Positions 34,564 to 42,528 of a stretch of 64,000 nt of DNA are shown one piece after another (the first letter of the stretch is position 1; the number at the start of each line of letters is the position of its first letter). The notes beneath the pieces are model-generated. The model saw nothing but the letters and a program-made list of their open reading frames with translations. It did no database searches and had not been told where the DNA came from. The stretch lies in NCBI RefSeq assembly GCF_025165815.1, contig NZ_JAFFZE010000001.1, positions 1-64,000 of the forward strand. Direction: 5' to 3'. The stretch is from Actinophytocola gossypii. Lineage in GTDB: Bacteria > Actinomycetota > Actinomycetes > Mycobacteriales > Pseudonocardiaceae. The position numbers were made by a program, and so were the translations under genes.

Positions 34564-35490
34564 TCAGCCTGGCACAGGGTCCCCCGGCATGGCGGTCGCA
34601 GCGGACTGACCGGCCACCAGGCAGCGCAGGTCGACATCGTGTTCGAGCACTGGGGCCCGACCGAACAGGACCGCACCGACGGCCACCAGGAAGACCCGGG
34701 TCACCGCGTCACTGCCCTTCTTGGTCATCGGGGCCTGGTAGAGCAGGTACCGTGCCGCCTGCCAGGCCGGGACGTCGCCCGGCGGGGCGCACGCGATCAG
34801 GTCGACGGCCGCGCCGAACAGTCGGAGCCGGGCGCCATCGTCCGCGGTGACCACGTACATCGGCGCACCGCCGGTCTCGATCCGGCTGGTGTCCGCGCCT
34901 CGTCGCGTTAGCCTTGCGACCAGCCTGGCCGCGGCCCCGTCCGCGGCCGCGCCGCGGAGCAGCCGGTTGCCGATGACCCGCGTCCCGTCCGGCAGCGTGA
35001 CCATGTTCCGCAGCGTGTCGCTGTCGGGTTCCTCGGCCGCGAACCTGGCGCACGCGATCCGCCCGTACTCGAGCATGATCCGGTGCGCCGGGGTGTCTCG
35101 TCCGCCGCGAAAGGTCCGGGTCGCCGGATCCCAATCCGCCCCTTCGCGCAACCGACCCAGGTAGCCGATGCGATCGTAGTTCGGACCGCCCTCGGCCATT
35201 CCGGTGGCGAACCGGGACGCGTCGAGCGGGATCCCGTGGCCGAGCCGTCGGGGCGTGCGGCATGCCAGTTCGTGCCGCCACCGCACGAGGCCTAGGTGCG
35301 TCTCCAGCAGTGCGCCCACCCGTTCTCTGTAGGGAGTGCCGGTGCGCAGGCCGGCGGACAGGCGGGGGAGTGCCGCGGTCGCCGCGCGTGCCTGCTCCAC
35401 GGCGAATCCCCGCACCCGTCGGATCTCCGCCTCGTCGGAAGTCCGGAGCGCGAGCAGAGGGGTCGGAAAGTTGGCCTCGGTGATGCTCAT
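34564..35490 (-). CDS. Unknown protein, last gene of the TIR/NLR operon
   Basis: The 308-residue protein matches nothing I recognise. It has no signal peptide or clear membrane helix. Landmarks are an N-terminal helical region, the block GHGIPLDASRFATGMAEGG, a central LRNMVTLPDGTRVIGNRLL, and a conserved-looking C-terminal segment YLLYQAPMTKKGSDAVTRVF. It starts at ATG 35490, five bases after the stop of the TIR-NB-ARC-TPR gene, so it is made with it. Its place at the end of a conflict-type operon makes an accessory effector, immunity or regulatory role possible, but nothing in the sequence shows it. Confidence 0.65.
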   Translation of the reverse strand: MSITEANFPTPLLALRTSDEAEIRRVRGFAVEQARAATAALPRLSAGLRTGTPYRERVGALLETHLGLVRWRHELACRTPRRLGHGIPLDASRFATGMAEGGPNYDRIGYLGRLREGADWDPATRTFRGGRDTPAHRIMLEYGRIACARFAAEEPDSDTLRNMVTLPDGTRVIGNRLLRGAAADGAAARLVARLTRRGADTSRIETGGAPMYVVTADDGARLRLFGAAVDLIACAPPGDVPAWQAARYLLYQAPMTKKGSDAVTRVFLVAVGAVLFGRAPVLEHDVDLRCLVAGQSAATAMPGDPVPG

Positions 35491-35495
35491 GACTG

Positions 35496-37979
35496 TTACG
35501 CCTCCGGTCGAGTCAGAGTCGCGAGGCGCCATTGAACCCGTTCGGCGTCGTCGAGACGGTCCTGCTGCCGGTACAGCCTCAGGCAACGTTCCCAAGCGTC
35601 GCGCGCGGCGTCCGGGTAGGACAGTTGCGCGCAGACCTCGCCAAGCCGGTCGAGGGTGTCCGCCTCGTGGTAGACGTTGGTGCCGCGGAACAGCGCGAGC
35701 GCCCGCCGGTAGTAATCGAGCGCCTCGACGTGCCGACCGGTGCGGTGCGCGACGTGGCCGAGGCTGTCCAACGCGGTCGCCTCGCCGTTCCGGTCGCCGA
35801 GTTCCCGATACAGCGCGAGTGCCGCTTCGCCGTGGCGCGTCGCCGCTTGGTCGCGACCGAGCTTGGCCTCGTACCAGCACATCAGGTCCAATGCGTCTGC
35901 CTCGTTGGCCGGCAACCGCAGTTCCCGGTACAGGCGGTGGGCCTCGACGGCGTGCTCCAGCGCCCCTTCGTGGTCGGCTCGGCGTTCCTGGAGTCGGGCG
36001 AGCGCGCGACGCGTGTGCGCGTGGTCGCGCAGGTCGCCGAGCCACGCGGTGAGCTCCAGCGCGCGGTGCAGGTGGAACGCGGCGTCCTGGGGCCGGCCCG
36101 CGCGGGCGGTGGCCGATCCGACGAGCCGGTGTGCGACCGCGAGTGCCGAGGGGTCGTGGAGCGCCTCGGCGGCCGCCAGCGCGGCCCGCCAGGTCGCGAG
36201 CTGGGCGCGGACGTGCCCCTGTTGCCACTGGAACGAGTGCAGTACCCAGGCGAGACGCCAGACCGTCCGGTGCCAGCCGTGCCGTGCGGCGACCTCCTGG
36301 GCGGCGCGGACGCTGGCATACTCGGCGGTGAACCAGGCCATCGCGGTCGCGTGGTCGGCGATCTCAACGACCCGGGATCCGCGCACGGGTGGGTCGAGCG
36401 CGACGGTTCGCCGGTTGCCGTCCAACTTCCGGTCCGCCACCTGCGCGGTGTGCAGGTAGTGGTCGACCACGCGCAGCACGGCGGCCTCCCGTTCGTCCGC
36501 CGGCACGGTCTGCTCCGCCCGGTTCGCCGCGAAAAGGCGGACGAGATCGTGCAGTTGCCAGCGCCCGGCCCGGCTCCGGGAGACGAACGAGACCCGCTCC
36601 AGCTCACGCATCGCTGTTCTGGCCTCGGGTTCACGTACCTCCGCCAAACACGCGACCGCGGCGAGCCCGAAGTCCGGCCCCGGCATGAGGCCCAGCAGCG
36701 CGAACACTCGTGCGTGCACCGAGGTCAGTGCGTCGTAGGACCAGGACAGCACCGCCGTCACGCTCGTTCCGGGGTCGCCGGCGTCGAGCGCGCCGATCCG
36801 GGTGGCCGCGTCGCGCAGCTCGCCCGCCGGCACGGCGAGTGGCAACCCCTCCTCGTTGACGACGCGCCCGGCGACAATCCCGAGGGCTAGCGGCAGGCCG
36901 GAGCAGTACCGGACCAGCTCGGCGGCGGCCGTCGGCTCGGCCCGCAACCGGACCGAGCCGAGCCGACGCAGGAACAGGTCGTGGGACTCGGTGTCGGTGA
37001 GTGCGTCGAGCGCCAGCAGGTGGGCGCCGACCGAGGTGAGCAACCCGTCCAGCCGGTTGCGGCTCGTGACCAGCACCGTGCAGGTGGGACTACCCGGCAG
37101 CAGCGGCGCGACCTGGGTCGCGCTGTCCGCGTTGTCGAGGACGACCAGCAGCCGCCGGCCCGCAACGAGGCTGCGGTAGCGGCCTATCTGTGCGTCGAGG
37201 TCGACTGGGATCGCGTGGTGGTCGACGCCCAGCCCGTCGAGCAGGCAGCGCAGCGCGGTCGGCGTGCTCATCGGCCGGCCTGCGGACGACGTCCCGCGCA
37301 GGTCGACGAACAGCTGCCCGTCGGGGAACCGGTCGGCGTTGTGGTGTGCCCAGTGCAGGGCCAGCCACGTCTTCCCGATCCCGCCGGTGCCCACGATGGC
37401 CGTCACCGGACGCCCGAGCTGGCCGAGTTCGTCCGCTCGCCCGACGAACCAGGGCGGCGCGGGCGGCAGCTGGCGCGGCACCAGCCGTGCCGGACCGGCT
37501 CGCGGCGGTGGGAGGCCGGGCACGACGTCGGCCAGTCGCTCAGCGAGTCGGGCCACGTCCGCGCCGAGCCGCAGGTGGGAGACCTCCACCGCCTGGCAGT
37601 GCAGGAGTGGCCGGACCGCCGCCGGCAGGGCGCCCGGGTCGGGCAGCCCCGCGCCGTCGAACAGGACCGGCACCACCCGAATCGACCGTTCGAAGGCACG
37701 CATGATCTCCTGGCGCACCCAGTCCCGCTCGTCGCGGATCGGCAGCCGGTCCGGCTCGTCGGGGTCGGGCGCGAGCCACCGCGGCCCGACGAGCACCAGC
37801 AGCACCCGCATCGACTCCAACGCCGCCGACAGCCGGTCCGGGTACTCCGCGCCGGGGCTGATCGACTGGTTGTCGAGGAAGATCCGGTCGCGGTCGAAGC
37901 GAGTGGCGAGCAACTCGTAGATCGCGGCCGCCCCGAACGGCGCGTCCGCGCTGCGGTAGCTGACGAAGATGTCCCACAC
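35496..37979 (-). CDS. TIR-NB-ARC-TPR protein (NLR-like)
   Basis: The 827-residue protein has three parts. Residues ~1-125 form a TIR domain (MWDIFVSYRSAD, RIFLDNQSISPG) with WVRQE and Glu91 at the catalytic position. Residues ~175-470 form an NB-ARC STAND ATPase: Walker A GTGGIGKT (197-204), Walker B LLVVLDNAD (277-285), TSRNRLDGL, GLPLAL and a late LHDLV motif in the place of MHD. The last ~300 residues are TPR-like repeats. This is the architecture of plant TNL immune receptors and of bacterial antiphage NLRs, where target sensing by repeats triggers TIR NAD cleavage. GTG 37979 is six bases after the upstream TIR gene stop, so they are co-translated. Confidence 0.92.
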   Translation of the reverse strand: MWDIFVSYRSADAPFGAAAIYELLATRFDRDRIFLDNQSISPGAEYPDRLSAALESMRVLLVLVGPRWLAPDPDEPDRLPIRDERDWVRQEIMRAFERSIRVVPVLFDGAGLPDPGALPAAVRPLLHCQAVEVSHLRLGADVARLAERLADVVPGLPPPRAGPARLVPRQLPPAPPWFVGRADELGQLGRPVTAIVGTGGIGKTWLALHWAHHNADRFPDGQLFVDLRGTSSAGRPMSTPTALRCLLDGLGVDHHAIPVDLDAQIGRYRSLVAGRRLLVVLDNADSATQVAPLLPGSPTCTVLVTSRNRLDGLLTSVGAHLLALDALTDTESHDLFLRRLGSVRLRAEPTAAAELVRYCSGLPLALGIVAGRVVNEEGLPLAVPAGELRDAATRIGALDAGDPGTSVTAVLSWSYDALTSVHARVFALLGLMPGPDFGLAAVACLAEVREPEARTAMRELERVSFVSRSRAGRWQLHDLVRLFAANRAEQTVPADEREAAVLRVVDHYLHTAQVADRKLDGNRRTVALDPPVRGSRVVEIADHATAMAWFTAEYASVRAAQEVAARHGWHRTVWRLAWVLHSFQWQQGHVRAQLATWRAALAAAEALHDPSALAVAHRLVGSATARAGRPQDAAFHLHRALELTAWLGDLRDHAHTRRALARLQERRADHEGALEHAVEAHRLYRELRLPANEADALDLMCWYEAKLGRDQAATRHGEAALALYRELGDRNGEATALDSLGHVAHRTGRHVEALDYYRRALALFRGTNVYHEADTLDRLGEVCAQLSYPDAARDAWERCLRLYRQQDRLDDAERVQWRLATLTRPEA

Positions 37980-37985
37980 CAGCGG

Positions 37986-38972
37986 TCAGGGGTGGAGCAC
38001 GGGATTCCCCCACGCCAGCTCGGGGAGCCTGTTGGACTGTCCGCCGGCCACGTTGACCCCGGCCATCATGGGGTGCTGGGTCATTCCTGGTCGATGCGCC
38101 TCCAGCGCGAGGTGCAACACGCCGCTCACGTCGACGCTCAGTTCCCGCGGCTGCCCCTGCCTGACGGCGACCTCGTTGCGGACGGCGCCGTCGGCGATCA
38201 CTCGGAACACGCCGAGCTGGTCGGCCTCCGCGGCATCGTCGAGCACTCCGACGATCACATCGAGGCGACGGTAGTTCCTGCCCAGACTGAAACTGATGGA
38301 CCCGCGCGGGTGGTTGGCGAACACGCTCGGCCGGTAGACGATGCTGTCGCCGTAGTACCTGCCGTTGATCTCGGCCGCCGCCAAGCGCACGTCTGCTCGG
38401 CGAGTGGGGCGGAGGCTGGTCAGCAGCACCGAGTTCTCCGGAGTCGGCAGTTCGATGCCCCCCTTGCCGACGTGGTGCCTGATCTCGTCCACGAGGTGCA
38501 TGAGGTCGTAGGTGGCGGACCGATGGTGGAAACGCAGATACTGGTGGTCGACGAGACCGGCGATCGACGCCGGGAGGTTGTCGCTCTCGTGGAGCCGCTG
38601 CCGGTCGCCGACCAGGACCGGGATGACCGGACGCTGGTTCCACAGCGCCAGCTCGATCTCCTTACGCACCCAGTCACCCGGCTCGTCGATTCTGCGCTCC
38701 CCGTCACTGTCCGGAACGAGCCACCGCGGTCCGACCAACACCAGCATGGCCGCGCAGGTCGTGGCTTCCTTTTCCAACTCCGGCGGGAACACCGTGCCAC
38801 CGCGCATGGAACGGCTCGACATGAACACGTGCTCGGGGCCGAACGCCTGGCTCAGTCTCTGGTCGAACAGGACAGCCGTGTCCTGGGTGTCGCCGACCCT
38901 GAAGTTGACGAATACCTTGCTGATGACGATCTCCTTTAGCTTCCCGCGGCGACCACGTAAGGCGATCCCCAT
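37986..38972 (-). CDS. TIR protein fused to an NPCBM-like sugar-binding domain
   Basis: The 328-residue protein starts with a TIR domain (SKVFVNFRVGDTQDT, VFMSSRSMRGG) with the catalytic-type motif WVRKE. The C-terminal ~145 residues resemble an NPCBM galactose-binding-like module: INGRYYGDSIVYRPS, SISFSLGRNYRRLDVIVGV, FRVIADG and LPELAWGNP. A sugar-binding module on a cytosolic TIR is unusual. ATG 38972 overlaps the upstream gene by 37 bases; an ATC at 38924 preceded by AAAGGAG at ideal distance gives the typical MSKVF start and may be the true one. The upstream gene ends in a similar domain outside the membrane. Confidence 0.82.
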   Translation of the reverse strand: MGIALRGRRGKLKEIVISKVFVNFRVGDTQDTAVLFDQRLSQAFGPEHVFMSSRSMRGGTVFPPELEKEATTCAAMLVLVGPRWLVPDSDGERRIDEPGDWVRKEIELALWNQRPVIPVLVGDRQRLHESDNLPASIAGLVDHQYLRFHHRSATYDLMHLVDEIRHHVGKGGIELPTPENSVLLTSLRPTRRADVRLAAAEINGRYYGDSIVYRPSVFANHPRGSISFSLGRNYRRLDVIVGVLDDAAEADQLGVFRVIADGAVRNEVAVRQGQPRELSVDVSGVLHLALEAHRPGMTQHPMMAGVNVAGGQSNRLPELAWGNPVLHP

Positions 38973-39934
38973 ACGGCGTTCGCCTCCAGGCAGTCGTCCG
39001 GATCCGGTGGTCGGGCCAGTGAGGCCCGCAAGGTCAGTGCGAACACGTCAGCCGGCAACGCGGCCTCCATCGGCGTCGATCCGCCGGGCTCGACCACGGC
39101 TTCCTTGATGGGTTCGACCGTGTTGTCGTTGGCGAAGATCTCGAACCTCATGGCGACTCCGGAGTCCGACGTCGAGTCGGTGCCGACCGCCTCGACCGTG
39201 ATGCTGCGGAAGTTCCGCAGGTTGAACTGCTGCTCGACGCTGCGTTGGGTCTCGCTGCACGTGTACAACACGTCCCACACCGAGTTGCCGTACTGGGTGA
39301 ACTGCACGTCGTGGTCGCCGTACTCGAAGTTCCACTCGTCGTTCGGGCGAGGCAGGTCGGTGAGGTGGACCGGTGTTCCCTCGGGCAGCGAACCGCCGTC
39401 GCCGAGGATGCCGGGACCGGCGGACCCCGTCACGGACGACGCTGGTGCCGCGCTCGACGACTCCGGGGTGGAGGTCGTCGTGGTCGTCGACTCGGTCACC
39501 GTCACCTCAGCGGTCGAGGTGACGGTCGCGGGCGGTTGCGCGACCGGATCGTTGCCGCTCGGTCGAGCGATGAGGTAGGTGATCACGACGGCGACCACCA
39601 CGAGTGCCGCGGCGGCGACCATCGACCATGTCCGGCGAGCACGCGAGCCTGCCATCGGACCTCCGATCGTCTTGGCGAGCTGCTGACGAAACTCCGAGTC
39701 ATTCGCGATCTCCTGTTCGACCTGTTGTTGGAGTGCCTTGGTCGTGTCGGGGTCGACCGGGTTCGTCTTGAAAGAGTCCAGAGTGTGCACCTGGAACGGC
39801 TCGATCAGCTTGCCGCCGAGCTTTTCGAGCAGAATCTCCCACTTCGCGTCGTACGTCCATTGCGGCGTCCTCTTGTGCAGCAGGTAGTGCGACAGTGACT
39901 GCACGACCGAGTTCGCCAGTTTCCGATCAGCCAT
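38936..39934 (-). CDS. Single-pass membrane protein with extracytoplasmic NPCBM-like domain
   Basis: The 332-residue protein has a cytosolic N-terminal helical region (residues ~1-98), one membrane helix (MVAAAALVVVAVVITYLIA), a Ser/Thr-rich linker, and an outer beta-rich domain (~190-330) that resembles NPCBM modules (DHDVQFTQYGNSVWDV, ITVEAVGTDS, RFEIFANDN). It is the first gene of the operon encoding the TIR-NPCBM and TIR-NLR proteins. A 22-base palindrome lies upstream. It may sense a cell-surface or phage-borne glycan and pass the signal to the TIR proteins inside. Confidence 0.72.
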   Translation of the reverse strand: MADRKLANSVVQSLSHYLLHKRTPQWTYDAKWEILLEKLGGKLIEPFQVHTLDSFKTNPVDPDTTKALQQQVEQEIANDSEFRQQLAKTIGGPMAGSRARRTWSMVAAAALVVVAVVITYLIARPSGNDPVAQPPATVTSTAEVTVTESTTTTTSTPESSSAAPASSVTGSAGPGILGDGGSLPEGTPVHLTDLPRPNDEWNFEYGDHDVQFTQYGNSVWDVLYTCSETQRSVEQQFNLRNFRSITVEAVGTDSTSDSGVAMRFEIFANDNTVEPIKEAVVEPGGSTPMEAALPADVFALTLRASLARPPDPDDCLEANAVWGSPYVVAAGS

Positions 39935-40008
39935 TCAGGTACTCCCAGTGGTGGCCCGTGGGCGAGTACGCGACAGTCCAGCACCGCCGGGTGCGGCGTC
40001 CTGGCTCC

Positions 40009-40030
40009 GTGTGCGGCACGTGCCGCACAC
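40009..40030. promoter_or_regulatory. 22-base perfect palindrome upstream of the TIR/NPCBM operon
   Basis: GTGTGCGG-CACGTG-CCGCACAC is a perfect palindrome between the Crp/Fnr gene stop and the start of the membrane NPCBM gene. The same eight-base half-sites occur, inverted, upstream of the Crp/Fnr gene, which favours an operator over a terminator; no T-run follows it. Confidence 0.6.
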
Positions 40031-40043
40031 GCGGGTCGAATCG

Positions 40044-40709
40044 TTAGCCGGTCGCACGCAGCCTCCTCAGGTCCCGCACGGTCACCAGACCGCGCGAGGT
40101 CGTGACCACGCCGGCGGCCCGCAGCCCGCGCAGGGCACGGACGACCGAGTCCCGGGACACACCGAGACTTTGACCAAGCGCCGCCTGCGACCCGATGTGC
40201 ACGACGGGAACGCGTTCGTCCGCGTGCCGCAAGAGGAAGTCGACGACCTTGGCGAACGCGAGGCGGTCGTGGCCGTCGAACCGGCGGTCGGCCTCCCGCA
40301 GTCGCTCGGACAGCACCGCGCACAGCACTCGAAGGACGCGGGGGAAGCGGGTCAGCACCCGGTCCAGCTCGACCGCGCCGAGCACGAGCGCCCGCACCCT
40401 GGTCTCGGCGCGCACCGTGGCCGACCTCGGCCGCCCGTCGAGCAGGGCCTGCTCGCCGACGATGTCACCGTCCCATCTCCTCGCGATCACGCGCATATTG
40501 TCGGCGGCGAGGACCCGCACCCGACCCGTGTAGAGCACCGCGACCCATGGGTCGGTCTCGTCGGCGCGGATCAGCGTCGCACCCCTGGCGTAGGGCCTGG
40601 CCGTGCCCGCGTCGGCGAACGCGACCCGTTCCGGCTGGCTCAGCCGGCGCCAGAAACTGTCGGCCCGGTGCTCGGGCCGCAGCGTGGCCATGGACGGTGT
40701 CCGTGCCAT
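40044..40709 (-). CDS. Crp/Fnr-family transcriptional regulator
   Basis: The 221-residue protein has an N-terminal cyclic-nucleotide-binding-like domain (GDIVGEQALLDGRPRSATVRAET, close to the phosphate-binding cassette) and a C-terminal helix-turn-helix (AALGQSLGVSRDSVVRALRGLRAAGVV). No Fe-S cysteines are seen, so it is closer to Crp than Fnr. The cassette retains the RSATVRA pattern for nucleotide phosphate binding. Inverted CCGCACAC/GTGTGCGG repeats upstream of its own start and of the following operon suggest it regulates both. It is the gene immediately upstream of the four-gene TIR operon on the same strand. Confidence 0.9.
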   Translation of the reverse strand: MARTPSMATLRPEHRADSFWRRLSQPERVAFADAGTARPYARGATLIRADETDPWVAVLYTGRVRVLAADNMRVIARRWDGDIVGEQALLDGRPRSATVRAETRVRALVLGAVELDRVLTRFPRVLRVLCAVLSERLREADRRFDGHDRLAFAKVVDFLLRHADERVPVVHIGSQAALGQSLGVSRDSVVRALRGLRAAGVVTTSRGLVTVRDLRRLRATG

Positions 40710-40732
40710 GAAGCCGTTCCTTCCGCTCCATC

Positions 40733-40756
40733 CCGCACACAGGATGGGGTGTGCGG
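40733..40756. promoter_or_regulatory. Inverted repeat CCGCACAC-N8-GTGTGCGG upstream of the Crp/Fnr gene
   Basis: Perfect eight-base repeats lie 24-47 bases before ATG 40709. The half-site is identical to that in the palindrome at 40009-40030, consistent with autoregulation by the Crp/Fnr protein. Confidence 0.6.
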
Positions 40757-40794
40757 ATGGACCAGAACCGGATGGGAACCGTACGGCCGAGGTG

Positions 40795-41970
40795 TCAGCC
40801 GGTGCGCAGCCGCAGGAGGCGGCGCATGGCGACGATCCCCCCGAGCGGCCCGATCGCCAGCACGGCGAACGCCCACTGCCAGCCGACCGCGCCGACGAGG
40901 ACCGGGACGAGCCAGATCGTGGCGCCGGTGAGCAGGAAGCCGAGGGCCATCTGCAGGGTCAACGCCGTGCCGACGAAGCTCTGGTCGGCCAGTTCGGTCA
41001 CCAGCGCGGAGAACTGCACCGAGTCGCCGACCACGCTGTAGCCCCACACCAACCCGACCACGATCAGCAGCCACAGCGGCGCCGACAGGAACAGTCCGAT
41101 CGTCGCCGCGCACGCCGCGGACACGGCCATCATCGCGATCGCCGTGCGTTCGCGGCCGAGGCGGTCGCCGAGGACGCCGCCGGTGTAGTTCGCGACCGCG
41201 CCGGCGGCGAACACGGCGAACGTCACGTACGCGGCCAGTACCGGGTCGTGCCGGCCGTGCTCGGCGAGCGCGGCGGTGAAGAACGCCAGGAACCACGCCC
41301 ACATCGCGTACAGCTCCCACATGTGGCACAGGTACCCGATCGTCGCCAGGCGCGTGCCCCGGTCACGCAGGACGCGGCGGATCTGCTTCGGGTCGAACAC
41401 CGCCGCGGGGAACGGGTACGGGCCGACCCGCACCGCCAGCCAGGTGAGCACGCCGCCGCCCACCGTGAGCGCCGACGTGACCACGATGACCACCCGCCAC
41501 TCCAGCCCGCCCAGCCCGTTCACCAGGTGCGGCACGCCGGAGCTGATGCTCAACGCACCGACCAGCAGGCCCATCGCCGCGCCCCGGCCGGTCCGGAACC
41601 ACGTCGAGATCAGCTTCAGCGCAGGCGGGTACACTCCGGCGATGAAGAACCCGGTCGCGAACCGGACGGGCACGCCGAGTCCCAGTCCACCTGCGCCGAG
41701 CAACACCAGGTTGGCCACAGCCGCGCCGATCGAGCTGAGCAGGATCAGCCGGGTCGGCGACAGCACGTCGGAGAGCACGAACACCGCCGACACCACCGCG
41801 CCGGTCACGAAGCCCCACTGCACGGCGATCGTCAGCCACCCGGCCGCCCCCGACGACAGCCCCCACTCCAGCCGCACCTGCGGGATCACCGCTGTCGCCG
41901 AGAACCAGGTCGACTTGAGCAGCAGCAGCGCCCCGGTCAGCACCAGCAGCGTGCCCCGCGCCGACGTCAT
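40795..41970 (-). CDS. MFS transporter (CynX/NimT-like)
   Basis: The 391-residue protein has twelve predicted membrane helices with the MFS intracellular loop motif GDRLGRERTAI. Its start (ALLLLKSTWFSATAVIPQV) and layout resemble the CynX/NimT branch, often linked to nitroimidazole or cyanate transport, but the substrate is unknown. It overlaps the CGNR regulator gene by ATGA, so both are made from one transcript and the regulator probably controls it. Confidence 0.88.
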   Translation of the reverse strand: MTSARGTLLVLTGALLLLKSTWFSATAVIPQVRLEWGLSSGAAGWLTIAVQWGFVTGAVVSAVFVLSDVLSPTRLILLSSIGAAVANLVLLGAGGLGLGVPVRFATGFFIAGVYPPALKLISTWFRTGRGAAMGLLVGALSISSGVPHLVNGLGGLEWRVVIVVTSALTVGGGVLTWLAVRVGPYPFPAAVFDPKQIRRVLRDRGTRLATIGYLCHMWELYAMWAWFLAFFTAALAEHGRHDPVLAAYVTFAVFAAGAVANYTGGVLGDRLGRERTAIAMMAVSAACAATIGLFLSAPLWLLIVVGLVWGYSVVGDSVQFSALVTELADQSFVGTALTLQMALGFLLTGATIWLVPVLVGAVGWQWAFAVLAIGPLGGIVAMRRLLRLRTG

Positions 41971-42491
41971 GGCCGCCCCCGCCTGGCCCGGTACGCGGCC
42001 ACGCCGCTGCGGTTGAGGCAGGCCGGTGAGCAGTACCGCCGCCGAGGACCCCGGGACACGTCGGCGTACACGCGCTCACATCCGTCGGCGCCGCACACCC
42101 CGAGCCGGCCCGCGCCGTGCTCGCAGAGCAGGAACGCCAGCCCGACCGCCGTGTTCGCGCGCACCCGGTCGACCAGGCCGGCGCCCGGCACGGCGTAGTG
42201 CAGGTGCGGCCCGAGTCCGTGGTCGGAGACGTGCGGGGCCATCGCCACCTGTCCGAGCAGGCGGTTCACCTCGTCGACCGCCGCGGCCTGGTCGGCGGCG
42301 GTGAACACCGGGCGCAGCCGGCGGGCCCAGTCGCGCAGATGGGCGGCGCCGGGCGGATCGAGCTGGTCGGCCAGGAAGTTGAACCCGGCCAGGAGTTCGG
42401 CCAGCTCGGCGTCGTTCGCGTCCGGCGCGTTCACCAGCGCCACGGCGGTCCCGACGCCGTCGTTGCGGTAGCCCGTCACCTCGGAGGCCAT
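41967..42491 (-). CDS. CGNR zinc-finger transcriptional regulator
   Basis: The 174-residue protein has a C-terminal CGNR zinc finger: CGADGCERVYADVSRGPRRR followed by CSPACLNRSGVAAYRAR, with four cysteines for zinc. The N-terminal ~125 residues are the ABATE-type ligand-sensing domain, a stress-linked domain in this family. It leads a two-gene operon with an MFS transporter. The inverted repeat at 42501-42528, ten bases upstream, is the likely autoregulatory site. Confidence 0.9.
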   Translation of the reverse strand: MASEVTGYRNDGVGTAVALVNAPDANDAELAELLAGFNFLADQLDPPGAAHLRDWARRLRPVFTAADQAAAVDEVNRLLGQVAMAPHVSDHGLGPHLHYAVPGAGLVDRVRANTAVGLAFLLCEHGAGRLGVCGADGCERVYADVSRGPRRRYCSPACLNRSGVAAYRARRGRP

Positions 42492-42500
42492 GCCCGACTG

Positions 42501-42528
42501 TAACGTCAATAGGCCTCGATTGACATTA
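42501..42528. promoter_or_regulatory. Operator TAACGTCAAT-N8-ATTGACATTA upstream of the CGNR gene
   Basis: Ten-base arms with one mismatch flank eight bases. On the minus strand the proximal arm includes TTGACG, which could serve as a -35 element. The distal arm includes the stop codon of the upstream Nei gene. The CGNR protein is the obvious candidate to bind. Confidence 0.65.

Noticed and set aside
40009-40030. Intrinsic terminator for the Crp/Fnr gene
   Set aside because: There is no T-run and the half-sites recur upstream of the regulator, so an operator is the better reading, though a double role is possible.
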